Below, piece by piece: positions 23,882-35,540 of a stretch of 64,000 bases of DNA. The DNA comes from Mytilus galloprovincialis (Eukaryota > Mollusca > Bivalvia > Mytilida > Mytilidae). The stretch lies in assembly GCF_965363235.1 (NCBI RefSeq), contig NC_134841.1, positions 60,719,078-60,783,077 on the forward strand, in the 5' to 3' direction. The number at the start of each line of letters is the position of its first letter. The stretch's first letter is position 1. Under the pieces are notes generated by a model, which saw only the letters and a program-made list of their open reading frames with translations, did not search any database and was not told where the DNA came from. Made by a program: the position numbers and the translations under genes.

Positions 23882-26800
23882 TTAACTATTTCTACTATAA
23901 GCAAACAATCCCAAAGATAAACCACCAATAACAGAAGCACCAACAACTAATGGGTTGCTCTTGACACAATCAATAACCTTATCCGCCATATTTTTGTGGA
24001 CATATTTGGTATTGTTATTTCCAACGTCTATGTTAGGATCAGTATTTTCTACTTTCTGTTGTTGTACTGAAGAACTTGTCTCTGTGGTATTTATTTTAGC
24101 AATGTCTGCACTTTTTTGCTCATTAAATGATTGAAGCGCATTGTTTTCTATTGACATGATTGAAAACGGCTCTGTGTTGCAGTAAGTGTTAGGTGAAGAT
24201 TTGTCAGTGAAGATCTGTTTTTCCATTCTTATGTCTTTATCGTACTCTCCATTCTGAATCAGAACATTTGGTTTTTCTGTCTCTTGTTGTGGAATGTTTT
24301 CAGGGATATGATGTGATGCATGATTTGCTGATCTTAATGATTTAAATTCCCTTTCATCTTGAGTACTGAATCTTGTTTCTAGAGACGATACTCCATCTGT
24401 TTCAATACTCTGAAACATATCACCAACTTCTGTTGGTGTTTTGCTAACATCTGTCCTATGATATAAGACTGTTTCTTTAATGTCACATGATTTTCTTTCC
24501 TGGATGTCCATGAATGGCTCCTCAGGATCAAAAATTAATCCTGGTTTCTCTGACTCTTGTGTTATGAATTTATAATTCAATAATTTTTCTAGATCACACA
24601 TGATATCTTTCCTTTCCATGAAATCTAAAGCTTTGAAAAGGTTTTCTAAAGTAGCTTGAACTGGCTTATCCCCATTAGACCAGTTGGCTATTAACTTTTC
24701 TGTACAACTTGTTGATGTGGTCTGAAGTAACTGGACTTCCTCAACAGTATAATCTGTAAAATAAAGGAGTCATACATTCATTATCAATCTGATTAAAATA
24801 CAGATCCTGTGTCCATGCTATAGTGTCTTTTTAAATATATAACATCAATCAGTGAAGAATGGATACAGGATATATATATTAATCAGATAGCTATTAACTA
24901 TTATTAAAGTCACACTAAAGTGATTTTTAGTCCTTATACAGATTTTTTTTTAAAAGACCGTTTATTATGGTAGATTTTAATCCAGTTGGGTCCCCATGCT
25001 GTAAAAAATTTAAATATTTTACTATGGGTATTGTTTTTTATCAACTATATGGAAAAAAATCAAACTTGTTAATGTGCTTAAAAATAAATCCTTTAAGGAG
25101 GCTCGAGGGTACAAAATTTCAGCAAAAAATTTAAAGATTTGTTTTTTCTTTACAAATTTTATTTATTACACTTTTAGTTATTACTTTATAATATGGTACA
25201 AAAATCAACCAACAAAATCGATTTGGTTTGGCCCCAGATGACTTTTAAAATGTTTATATCATTGAGAAAGCTCCAAATTATCTCCCTTTGGTGCGAAAAT
25301 GCTATTTTTTGGCATTAAAACTGAAATATCTTTTTTAATTCATCAGTGACCTATATTTTTTATTATTTTTGTTGGAACTCATAAATATACAGTAGTTGAA
25401 CTTCTAGTACCAAGTTGCAATACTGTAAATAACATTACCAAGAAAGTCCGCAAGATCCTTCCACTTTTCCTCAAAATCTAATATATGCAATTTTTTCATC
25501 ACTGAAAATGGTAAATGTCTTAGTTGTGTTGCTCCATTGTATATAGGTGGTGTTGTTGCCTCCGTTACTTGTCTAAGCTGTGTTGCTCCATTGCAAATTG
25601 GTCGTTGCATCGTCTCTGTAACTTTTATAGCTTTTGTATCTGATGCTGGATGTTCCCATCTCTTTTCTGACATTAAAAAGAAATATAAAGATGTCTTTCG
25701 AGATTCCATATATATTAAATCTAAATTCTTAAAGTATTATCATTTTAAAAAAAACTGTACAAGATGGTTTTGTTTTATTAATTTTCTGAGTACACTATTT
25801 AGCAATAATGATTGTTTTACCTTAAATGTATACCATGTATACAATATGAATTTAAAAAAAAAGACATGGCATATATGTCAGTGAGAGCAATTGAACAAAA
25901 CTTTCTTGCAAGAGACAAACGCAATGAAAGTAGCACTGTAATATTACAACATGAACTAAAATTTGGACTTTTAAATTTGATTATACTGAAATGCATGTAA
26001 ACACTTTTATGTTTTGTTTTGTCTTGTTGAGTTAACAAATATACATTGTATTTTCAATTAAAATGCTTCAAGAATATGTATCAATAGGACAACATTCAAT
26101 TTTTGGTATAGTACATACATATTGTATTTTTGTATAGTATTTTTGTATTTTATATGTCATTTATGTACAACGCCATTGAATACATATTGTATATGTAGAA
26201 ATAGGCGTTTAATTAAGTTTTCATGTTTCATGTTTCAACATGCCTCACTGTACATTTTCTGAGAACTGATAAATATTGGTCAAAATCCCGATTTTGCATA
26301 TATATATATTAAACAGTTTACTAAATAGTGAACATGTGTACCTGTATATTAAATTTCAATCAGATGTAATTATAAACTACAAAGATTCAATTGTTTTTTC
26401 TAAAACGTCACTTTTTCTCCATTCACAAGCCAAATTAATTCAGGCCAGGCAAACTGCGCACAGTCTGAAATTTTAACAGGCCACATAAAGTCGCAAAAAA
26501 AACAATTCAGTAAGGAAAGTGTTAAACCAAAAGTGGAACCTATCACATTTCCATATTGAGCATGTTCAGTGAACTATGACATATAGGTCAAAACCCTAAT
26601 TAGACATATACATTAAACAGTACCCCTCATAATAAATGTGTGTACTAAGTTTCAAGTTGAATTAACCACAAAATACCTTAAACAAAACTTTTGACCTACA
26701 TTAAATTTTAACTTGAACCTGACCCAAGACAGACGAAAGGACAGTTGGACACAAAGACCAGAAAACAAAAAACTACTCTACCATCATAGTCAAACATGAA

Positions 26801-27658
26801 AAAAAGGAGACTGTGATTTAATCATTGATTTTACCTGTATCCAGTAAATGATTAGGATCTAACATGTCTGCCAAATCTGTTTGACAAATTTCAGGATCTC
26901 TTAATGCCTTTATGAACTCTATCAAACATTTATCTTGTTGTCGAATCCTTTTCAGTAAATGTTGCGTAGCCATTCTTTCCCCCTTGTTGTTTTGTTCACA
27001 TTTAATTTCTTGCTGCAAAAGAAAAAAAAAAATATTGTGTAAATCACCTCCACTGATTTATTATCATAATTATGGTAGAAAATTTGAAAATATTTAAAAA
27101 AAAAAAAAAAAAATGAAAGGAATGTTCAAAGCCTATAATATTTGAAAACCAAGAATGTGTAAGAACTGAATTAATGAATAGCTTTATGATAATAAAAAAA
27201 AGAAAATACCATCCAAATAAGTGCTGTCTCCTTTAAATATGATTCAATTGAATATATTAGCTGAAACAGGTTTATATGGATCCAACATTTTTTGTCCAAG
27301 GCTGTCTGCTGGCTCCAGAAGCAATGAAGCAGCCCATCCGATTTAATGACAAATATCTACTTTCCCATATGGGACGAGCTCTGTCAATCCACGTCCCCAG
27401 CTTGTCTGGCAAAACAGTCACTGAAGTTAGAGAAATGTCGACTAGCATTTTATATATAATCTAAATTTTCCACTTTACAATACTCAAAGAAAAACAAAAA
27501 GAAGGTACTTTGATTATATCATGTGACCTTCATCTTACCTTACTCATCTCTGACATACTGATAAGATGAGGTAATATTTCCACTGGATTTAACTTGGTAC
27601 TAAATAACACCTCCTCTCTCTGCAGTACTTTTAGGGCATGGCGTTTATCAAACATCAT
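23882..27658 (-). CDS. MAVS-like adaptor: CARD + death domain + C-terminal membrane anchor
   Basis: Coding exons 27658-27539, 27012-26835, 25666-25439 and 24753-23882; all have AG/GT borders and phases that join (1398 nt, 465 residues). The exon opens at a splice acceptor (27663) five bases before ATG. Residues 1-95 read as a CARD-type helical bundle (HALKVLQREEVLFSTKLNP... LLKRIRQQDKCLIEFIKAL). Residues about 157-232 read as a death domain (FEEKWKDLADFL, then LIANWSNGDKP, then MERKDIMCDLEKLL with the usual tryptophan). Residues 233-440 are low-complexity and hold PTEVGD (282-287) and PQQET (330-334), matching TRAF6 and TRAF2/3 motifs. Residues 442-461 are a hydrophobic helix followed by SRNS, a tail anchor. 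CARD plus tail anchor plus TRAF motifs is the plan of MAVS, the RIG-I pathway adaptor on mitochondria; CARD plus death domain also recalls CRADD. An NGATQLR phrase is repeated at residues 125-131 and 144-150. Confidence 0.82.
26275..26800 (-). repeat. Dispersed repeat family R4, diverged copy in intron
   Basis: Contains GTGTACTAAGTTTCAAGTTG and further phrases in the order of the copy at 22270-22575. It lies between the second and third coding exons of the MAVS-like gene. Confidence 0.5.
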
Positions 27659-28668
27659 TGCAGCTATAATAAAAGGTGAAAAAATGTTGAATTAAATATT
27701 TAACATAGTAATTAAAGACAATATTTTGAAGGGAAAATAGATAACAAGGCTTTAAACTAGCTTTTAGCAATTGAGTGTACTCTAATTAGATTGGTAGTTC
27801 ATATCTTTTGTCTTCTTGCTAGTTTTGTTTTTCACTTGCTCAGATGAGTCACTCTAAAGTGTCTTTCCAAATGATTTTTACAGTTTGAAAAACTTTGTTC
27901 TTTTTTTTTGCTGTTACAGTACTATCTCATTGAAAGGGAGGGTGGAGAACTCACAAACAAGTTAAACTAAACCATATATTCAAATAACCTATCAAAAATC
28001 ATAAGCCTGGAATTCAGAGGTTATCATTGGTTAATTGTCCGTCATAGTTGCCTTTTGGTCCATATTTCATCATGTCCATATTCATTGTTTTTTCAGACTA
28101 TAATGTCATCTTTACATTACAATGGTTGGATGTTTATGGATTGATAATAACATCTAGGAAAATCTGATTGATTCATTAGTTGTTCTTGACTTTGAAAGAG
28201 CTTCCAAAAACTGTTGAGTACTCTTTAATAGATAGACTCTTTTATCAGTTTATTAGTTGTTTGTACTTCCTACTGATCTACAAATGAGACCATCCCTGTC
28301 CAACTGATTTTTACAATTTGTTCTAAGGTTGTGGTGTAAAACCACTATTCCATGTCAGGGAAGGATTGAGAGCTCACAAACACTAGTGTATCCTAGTCAC
28401 ATAGTCTTTAAGTGTCTGTCCCAAGTTTGGAGACTTTACCTATTTTGACTTGTTGTCATTGTTGATGTACAATGTATGCAATACAAGTTATTTTCTGTAT
28501 ATAGCATATATCAGAATGTAGGTCTTTAAAATGCATTTTGTTTTCTTTAAGTCAGTGTCTTTCACCCTGTATATATTGATTACTAGTATGGTCATGACGG
28601 TTGTTATTAATTGTTGAAGGCTAGATGATGACCTAAACTCTATTGTTTTGTCTGTGGGTATATGCATT

Positions 28669-28799
28669 GGCGGATCCAAGGGGGGGGGGGGGTTCCGGAG
28701 GTTGAAACCCCCCTTTTTTTTTTGGACGATCAATGCATTTGAATGGGAGCATATAGTTAGAACCCCCCCCCCCCCCTTTTTTAAATGGCTGGATCCGCA
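28669..28799. mobile_element. GGCGGATCCA inverted-repeat element with G/C runs
   Basis: Left end GGCGGATCCAAGGGGGG, right end CCCCTTTTTTAAATGGCTGGATCCGC. Long poly-G and poly-C runs sit next to the ends. Relatives are at 60967-61112 and, in pieces, 6050-6180 and about 36900-36990. Confidence 0.75.
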
Positions 28800-29268
28800 C
28801 CTGATATGTTTTATATTTATTGAGCAATAATTCCACATCTCTGTTATTTTATAAAGTTGGACTACTTAAACTTTTAGTTTTGAGTAAAATAAAAATGCTA
28901 ATATAAACAGGTTGCATGGGAAGTTTTCCCTTTAGTAGCAAGAAGTGTTTTGTTTACAAAAAAGTATTGTATATAACTTGAAATGTACCCCTAATAAAAG
29001 GGATAGTTATAACACAGGGGTTAATTTGTAACAATTTGCTGGGCAAAATGCTGGGTAAATTATAATCCCAAATCTTTGTTTTTTTTAAGAAGTTCAGATG
29101 TTCAATACAAAACTTTGAATTTTTCGAAAAACTAAAGATTTTCTTATCCCAGGCATAGATTACCTTAGCCATATTTGGCACAACTTTTTGGAATTTTGGA
29201 TCCTCAATGCTCTTCAACTTTGTACTTGTTTCTTTTTTTTTAAATATATTTTGATCATGTTGATATGA

Positions 29269-29312
29269 GCATCACTGATGAGTCTTATGTAGACAAAACG
29301 CGTGTCTGGCAT
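29269..29312 (+). ncRNA. Decayed hammerhead-like motif, CTGATGA subfamily
   Basis: GCATCA, CTGATGA and a good stem II (GTCT/AGAC, loop TATGT) are present, but the GAAA core reads AAAA and stem I has two mispairs. The usual mollusc form has GAAAC after AGAC. Probably a dead copy of the same wider repeat family. Confidence 0.55.
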
Positions 29313-29622
29313 ACTAAATTATAATCCTGGTACCTTTGATAACTATTAGTAAACCCGGCAAATTGTTATGTTCAAGTCCCAGTAGTCATTACATTGGGGG
29401 ATTAACCATCATTTAACAATTTATTGAGTGTTATGAAAATAAACACACATACAAATGTTACATCCATTTTTGTACAAATAGTATTACCATGGTTACTTTA
29501 ATCATAAATTATGAGTTACACATGCTGACCTTTGTACTTAACACTCACAGTTTGTTCTGTGATGATTTCACTTGTTGTTATACTTTAGTATTAACCTTTT
29601 AACTCAAGTTTACCATGTTTAC

Positions 29623-29900
29623 CTGTCTCAATGTCTGAAAGTTCAATTTTGTTTCTCTTTTCCTCTGATTTTCATCCAAAGGCAGTGTTTTCCATCCAGA
29701 TAAATTATAGGAATCCCCGACTATATATTGGGACAGCTAATCCACTGGAAATAAATGCCCTTTGACTCTCAATACCTACTTTCGTTTTTAACTACACTTT
29801 TCTACTTTCAAATTCTGTCCGCATTCGTTCCAGGTTCTATATTCTTATTTACTTCCGGTTAAATTTAAAAATAAGCGTGGGTTGGCTACCTCTGCCGACA
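29623..29900. promoter_or_regulatory. Divergent promoter and 5' leader between MAVS-like gene (-) and small gene (+)
   Basis: On the minus strand a splice donor GACAG|GTAAAC at 29623/29622 could close a non-coding first exon of the MAVS-like gene. On the plus strand the small gene starts at 29901. Two immune-type sites are visible on the minus strand: GGGGATTCC (29718-29710), fitting a 9-bp NF-kB site, and GGAAAAGAGAAAC (29663-29651), containing the IRF core AANNGAAA. Both are short enough to occur by chance; no transcription start is known. Confidence 0.35.
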
Positions 29901-32719
29901 ATGTTTTGTTCAAGAAAAAGACCATTTTCATTTATTACCTCTGATAATGACAGCATAAACGTAAAAGCAAAATGCTTTTGTCCTACGGTAAGACTGTTAT
30001 ATTGACAATAGATACGCCATCACACCAAATTAAGTTGAAGCTAAAGATGGAAAGTTCATCATAATGATAACATATAAATATTTACAATGCCTTGAAAATT
30101 TTGTCTGTGTTTTAATACACCTTCTCTGTGTAAAGATATACCTGTACATTTGGAAAATGTCTGTTATCTCTTAGGGGTTCCCAAGTATTTAAAAAAATAA
30201 TTAGGAACTCATTTTGACTTTTTTTATTTTTTTGTCTTGTTTGTTACATGATTTTAGATCTTACACATTTATTAAATTCAAACAAGTTTCATCAGTGACA
30301 TACCTTGACCTATAATGATTTACTTTTATAAATTGTGACTTAGATTGAGAGCTGTCTCATTGGCACTCATGCCACATTTTCCTATATCTGTATATATATA
30401 ACACAATAATAAAGACAATCCTAGGCCTGCACTCATCATTTACCACATACATGTAAAATGTAGAAAGAGTTTATTTGTTTTGCCTGTGTGGCTTCTTCAG
30501 GACAATATTACATATGAAATCAAACAGTGAAGTACAAATTTGGTGTTCGTACAGTTTGCTGCAAGTAATGTTACAATATTAAAATGGTTGTTATTAATGC
30601 ATGTCCAAATACTTTTTTTTAGAGAGAGTTCACACATTTACCAGTTAATAATAGTCATGATTTTTCTGATAGAACAGCCAACCATGAAACAATGGAAACT
30701 GTAAGTACAACACACACACATGGTCAAAAGTAAATATTCATGATTTTTAAGGCGGACATACATTGTAAAGGTACTGTACAATGTATATTTACTGATACAA
30801 ATCCAATAGACAATTTTCAAGTTCGATGCATTTCCATCAAACATTTGTCAAAAACTTCGGTTTTTACATGTATAGTGAATATTTTTAGTGCGGTTAGGGG
30901 CATTGTCACTTCCATTGAGACATTCCCATGTTGAGCGATCGCGAGTGGTTGGAAAATTATAATGCTATATTACACCAATTATAAGGCAATTGACAGTCAG
31001 TACTGCTATCATTAGGGAATTGTGGTTAATTACCTTCAGAACAAATATTATTTCTTATTTATCCTGGCATAATCCATGATCACTAAGAAGCTTGATGAAC
31101 GTTAATAGTACAGGGATACAGGCGATCCCCTCTAAAAAATGTATCTAGTAAATAAAATCATAAAGGCGCACATAGTAGTTTTTTCTGTAGAAGGACAAAC
31201 TGGAAAGTGGTGTATTATTTTATTGGTAAAAATATAATTACAGTATTGGCAAAGGCCCTCTTTCAGTACTTTATTACAATGAATACATGTACATGTACAG
31301 CATAACAAATATATAAAAAAAAAAGAAGTGGTTTGATTGCAAATACATGTAAGACAACTCTCCACAAGAGACCAAAATGACACACAAATTAACAATTATA
31401 TGTTGGTTTGAATTCTTTATGTTTCGTAGTGACTGGACAGATTCAACAATTTTTTTCGCACAAAGGAAAATGATGTCACTCAAGACAGCACTAGTTCATT
31501 TGACTTTCTAGCTTAGAAACATGATAAACATACTCTAAAGAGCATTACAATTGAAATAAAACTCATCACTCATGTACATGTATTTCCTTCAAGAATCAAT
31601 AGCAGTCTATGTTAACAATTTGATGTCAAAAATACGTAAACTACATCTTTTATACAAGCATGATATTTTTCTTAAAATAGGATTTTATGTGGGTTTTTTT
31701 TCTCAATGGGATTAATTTCCTTTCTATTTCAGAATATTTGCAGCAATAATAATACAGAAACCGAATGCGACAGAAATCCTCAGACCTTACCAGTCAAACA
31801 ACATAATTGTCGACAGTGTTTGGCTGGACAAGGGGTAAGATATTTCTAAAGGAGTTGTACATATAGTATTTCAACTGAGGAAGACACATTAAATCCCCAA
31901 ATGACCCATAAGGCTGATCATAGACGATAACTAGATATTATTTTAGTACATTTACTTTAGGTTCACTATCATGACTATATGCTATAGAAAGTAATTATTA
32001 AATGTATGTATTATGACAATTGTTAATCGATGAACAAAAATGAAAAACTATTAGTTTTGATATTTTTGGAGGTATTTTATTGCAGTGGCTGCTTTTGAAT
32101 GCAGTTTCGTGTTGTTAGTCTGTCAAATTATCTGCTCAATACTTTTGCATTTGTTATTTGGTCTTGTTTTTTCATTCTAAGGGTTTTTCAATGATCAAAA
32201 TTAAAGTTTGCCAAGCTGCTTTATATCCAATTAAATTTTTCCAATAAAGTGAAATTTGAAATTTTTATATTTTTGTCAAAGGGTCAAAGTAAATAATTTG
32301 TCAAAATATTATGAAAATTAAATGAGACAAATTAAGTTGAGTCAATTTGTTTGGTACCTCCTTGTTCTATGATTAGACTGATTCTATTTTTGTCATAAAT
32401 TAGTTTGACTCTTACACAAACTCAATAATAACCTTTGAAAGACAAGTATTTTCATTTAAATTTGATAAAATAATTTTTTGTCATATATTTTTGTTATATG
32501 ACAATGATGACATTACCAAACAGAATTTTAAAAGAATTTAGTGTATCAGAATTCTGACTCAAAGCATGGCTTCTAAAACTTTGACCTTGACCTTGCAGGT
32601 AACAAAGTTACCCTTTTACAAGGGAGATAACCAAAATTTTCTATAACTAACTTAAGTTTTTGCTTTGTTTACAGGGTCATTTCATGCATTTATCATCAGA
32701 TAGTAACAATAACAGGTGA
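29901..32719 (+). CDS. Small four-exon gene, unknown protein with CxxC/HxxH end
   Basis: Exons 29901-29987 (ATG), 30623-30700, 31733-31834 and 32675-32719 (TGA). Each exon is a whole number of codons, so all introns are phase 0, and all borders are AG/GT; total 103 residues. The N-terminus is basic (MFCSRKRPF); the middle is Asn/Thr-rich. The C-terminus CRQCLAGQGGHFMHL has C-x2-C-x6-H-x2-H spacing, which could bind zinc; the intron splits it after GQG. Not recognised by name, although the compact conserved-looking end suggests a real family. No signal peptide or membrane segment. Confidence 0.62.
32180..32360. repeat. Internal fragment of the TTAAGGTGGTACC element
   Basis: Shares TCAATGATCAAAATT, GAAATTTTTATATTTTTGT, GGGTCAAAGTAAATA and ATTATGAAAATTAAA with the complete element at 3883-4151, in the same order and strand; the ends are eroded. 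Confidence 0.6.
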
Positions 32720-34234
32720 CACAAAGATAATACAGTCAAGTTTCAAGGATCTCTTAGAACAGATGTCTCAAATATTGTGTTCTTTTATCCTGTATACTGT
32801 GCTCACAGACACAATGTGAGGGAATATGTTATGTACATTTGTATTTAGTTTATACAATGTGTTGTCAGTAAAGACTACTTAAGATGTGTCCCACATAGTA
32901 TGTAAAGTACTAGTCAGCAGTTCAGTATTTGATTAAAGTCAGCAGCACTAGTCAATAAATATAAGTCTGTTTACTACTAGTATCCAGTTTCTTGAACAAG
33001 AAAAAAAACTTGGTTGCAGTCAAACAAGATTTTATGTCAAAAAAGTCCTACAGCAAAATCTGTTCATCAAGACATTTCATGTAAGGTACTTAATTGTGTA
33101 TTTTTTTTATTTTTCATGATGAAACATGTGAAATTACATACTTCATTAGTCCTTCCATTGTTTGTCGCAATATGTTCTTAGATCTACATTTGTAGTATGT
33201 AGTATATATATATATATAAAGCAACAGAATATTATTAACTTTTTTACTGTTGACAAAATCCTCAGAAACAAATAAAATGACATCTTTTGGGCTATAAGAC
33301 AAGTAAGTGTCCTAGTTTCTATCTTGTCTACCATGGATATCTTAGGTAGTTATAAGAAAGCAAATGTCTATTACAATTTATGTTTTTTGTGACTTTGTTT
33401 TACCAGCCAAAACATATATTTCAGTTTAGGTAATTACGATTAAAAAATTATTTTTTTTTGCAAATAATGTTTGATTTTTTATATGCATGTTTACTGGACA
33501 TATTATGGTATATCCTTGTCTGTTGTCAACATGTCAGACTATTATTAAAAAAGCTTTAACTAATTTGTATGAAACTTTGATGAATTATTTTATATCTATT
33601 GACTTGAGTTCTGTTTATGATTTTTTATAATTTTTTTAATTTTACATCTCCGAGTTGTGGAGTTTTAGTTATCTGTGAAATTATCTCCCCTTAACAAAAT
33701 CTTTAACCTGAACAAGTATGTACAATTATAGGCTTATCTTGTTCAATAGTGATTTACTTAAAATTGATTTTAGGGAGATTCAATTCAAATTATTCCTAAA
33801 TAAAATTATGATAGTGCGGTTAATACAGGTGACTTATTTAATTTGACTGTTAATTGAAATATTTTTTTAATGATGATATTGTACAGATTTTTTACATGCA
33901 AAGCAGCAAACTGAAAAGCTAATACTGAAAAACTGTGTCCAGTAATTCAGTAGGGTATTTTTTGTACTTAGTAATTTTATAAATTGCTTAAACATCTATT
34001 GATGTATTGACTTTACCTACATGACATTTTATTTATCAAATTGATAAATAGGTTTTTGCATTTGAAAACGCATGAATTTTAGCAAAATTGAATTGTTAAA
34101 TTCTTGTATTTATTGTATTCATTAATATTTATATGCAACAGTTTTTGTAGTATATGTGTGCTTCATTTTAAAAGAGATAACATTACAAAACTGATAGATA
34201 TTTTTGTTTTTCTTTTGTATGTAGATGAGTTTTC
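32720..34234. other. 3' UTR of small gene and intergenic DNA
   Basis: AT-rich, with a short TA run near 33200 and several AATAAA-like signals. No exon recognised. Confidence 0.4.
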
Positions 34235-35540
34235 TAATTAAATCACCTAGCCCATAGGGCCAAGTGAGACTTTCTCATCAATTGGGATCCTGTATCCATC
34301 TTTGTTGAATTTAAACAAAAAATCTTCTCCCCAATAAAATTTAAAAAAAGGCAGGACAGGAGTTTAGAGAAAAGAAAAAAGGCAGCATGAGCAACTTTGC
34401 AAAAAAAAAAGCAGCATGACAATTTATGTAAAAAAAGTTGGGATAAACTAATGAAAAAAAAAGGCAGGATCAAAAAGAGTGAAAAATAAAAAGGCAGAAC
34501 AGAGATTACAACTACCGTAAATAAAAATGCAGGAAATTTTTTGTTAACCCTAGCCCTCCCCCATAAAAAATAAATGGTAGCTCCCTAAGTATAAACTGAT
34601 AGTTTGTCATATTGGTTTCTTGTTGAGTCTGTGCTTTTTGTTGCAGAAAGCTTAACATAGGGATAGTATCCGGGGTGATGGCATTAACTAAATTCTTAAA
34701 AGCTCTGTATTTCAGAAGGTGGAAAACTTTGATGCTCCATACTTTGTATATAGATGCCTGGTGTTACAAATATTACATCTGTCACATGTCCATTGTCCTT
34801 GACCTCATTTTCATGGTTCAGTGATTACTTGAAAAAATATCAGTTTTTGTTATTTTAATTTCTCTCTTATTAGGAGTTATAGAATCAGTGAACAACGTAA
34901 AGTTTTGGTGGTCAAGTCCATATCTCAGGTACTATAAGTAAAAGGTCTAGTAGATTTGGTGTATGGAAGGATTGTAAGGTGCACATGTCCAATTGGCAGG
35001 TGTTGTCCATTCTTGACATTATTTTCATGGTTCAGTTGTTTTAGTTAAGATTTTGTGTTTTGGTCTGTTTTTCTTATACTGTATGCAAAAGGTCTACTTT
35101 ATTTGATGTATGGAATGATTGTAAGGTGTACATGTCCAACTGGCTGGTTTCATCTGACCTTGACCTCAGTTTCGTGGATCAGTGGTCAAAGTTATTTTTT
35201 TTAGCTTTATTTTTTTTTCTTATACTATTAGCAAACCATCAACTGTATTTGTTGTATTGAAGGATTGTAAGCTGTACATGTCTACTTGACATGGTTCATC
35301 TGACCATGACCTCATTATCCTGGTTCATTGGTCAATGTTTAATTTTTCTTGGTTTAGTCTGTTTCTTAGAAACCCTAACCAATAGGTCAACTATATTACG
35401 GTAAGTGATTTGAATAATTTAATGGTGAACATGTATTTCTCATTTGGTTTATATGACCTTGACCTCATTTTCTTGAATCATGTTGAATTTATGTGGTAGT
35501 TTTAGTATAGCTTTATATTTTAATAGGAATATCAACATAA
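34235..35540. repeat. Composite of dispersed repeats with ~200-bp tandem phrases
   Basis: Starts with a diverged GCTCACC-type end (CACCTAGCCCATAGGGCCAAGTGAG), followed by a minus-strand relative of the GGGAGCTACC element (to 34586). From about 34600 it has a repeat with TTGTTGCAGAAAGCTTAACA and recurring GACCTTGACCTCATTTTC phrases about every 150-220 bases. The same family flanks the element at 62559-63803. Confidence 0.6.

Larger units (their letters stand above)
27664..29622 (-). other. First intron of the MAVS-like gene
   Basis: Lies between the probable leader exon and the first coding exon. Contains fragments of dispersed repeats, the inverted-repeat element at 28669-28799 and the hammerhead-bearing repeat at about 29140-29345. 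No coding exon seen. Confidence 0.45.

Noticed and set aside
27276-27464. 62-codon plus-strand frame with relatively coding-like composition
   Set aside because: Lies in an intron of the MAVS-like gene on the opposite strand, no splice partners or family recognised; could be a scrap of an old element, but not supportable as a gene.
29651-29663. Calling the IRF-like sequence a proven ISRE
   Set aside because: The full GAAANNGAAA consensus has one mismatch; only the AANNGAAA core fits.
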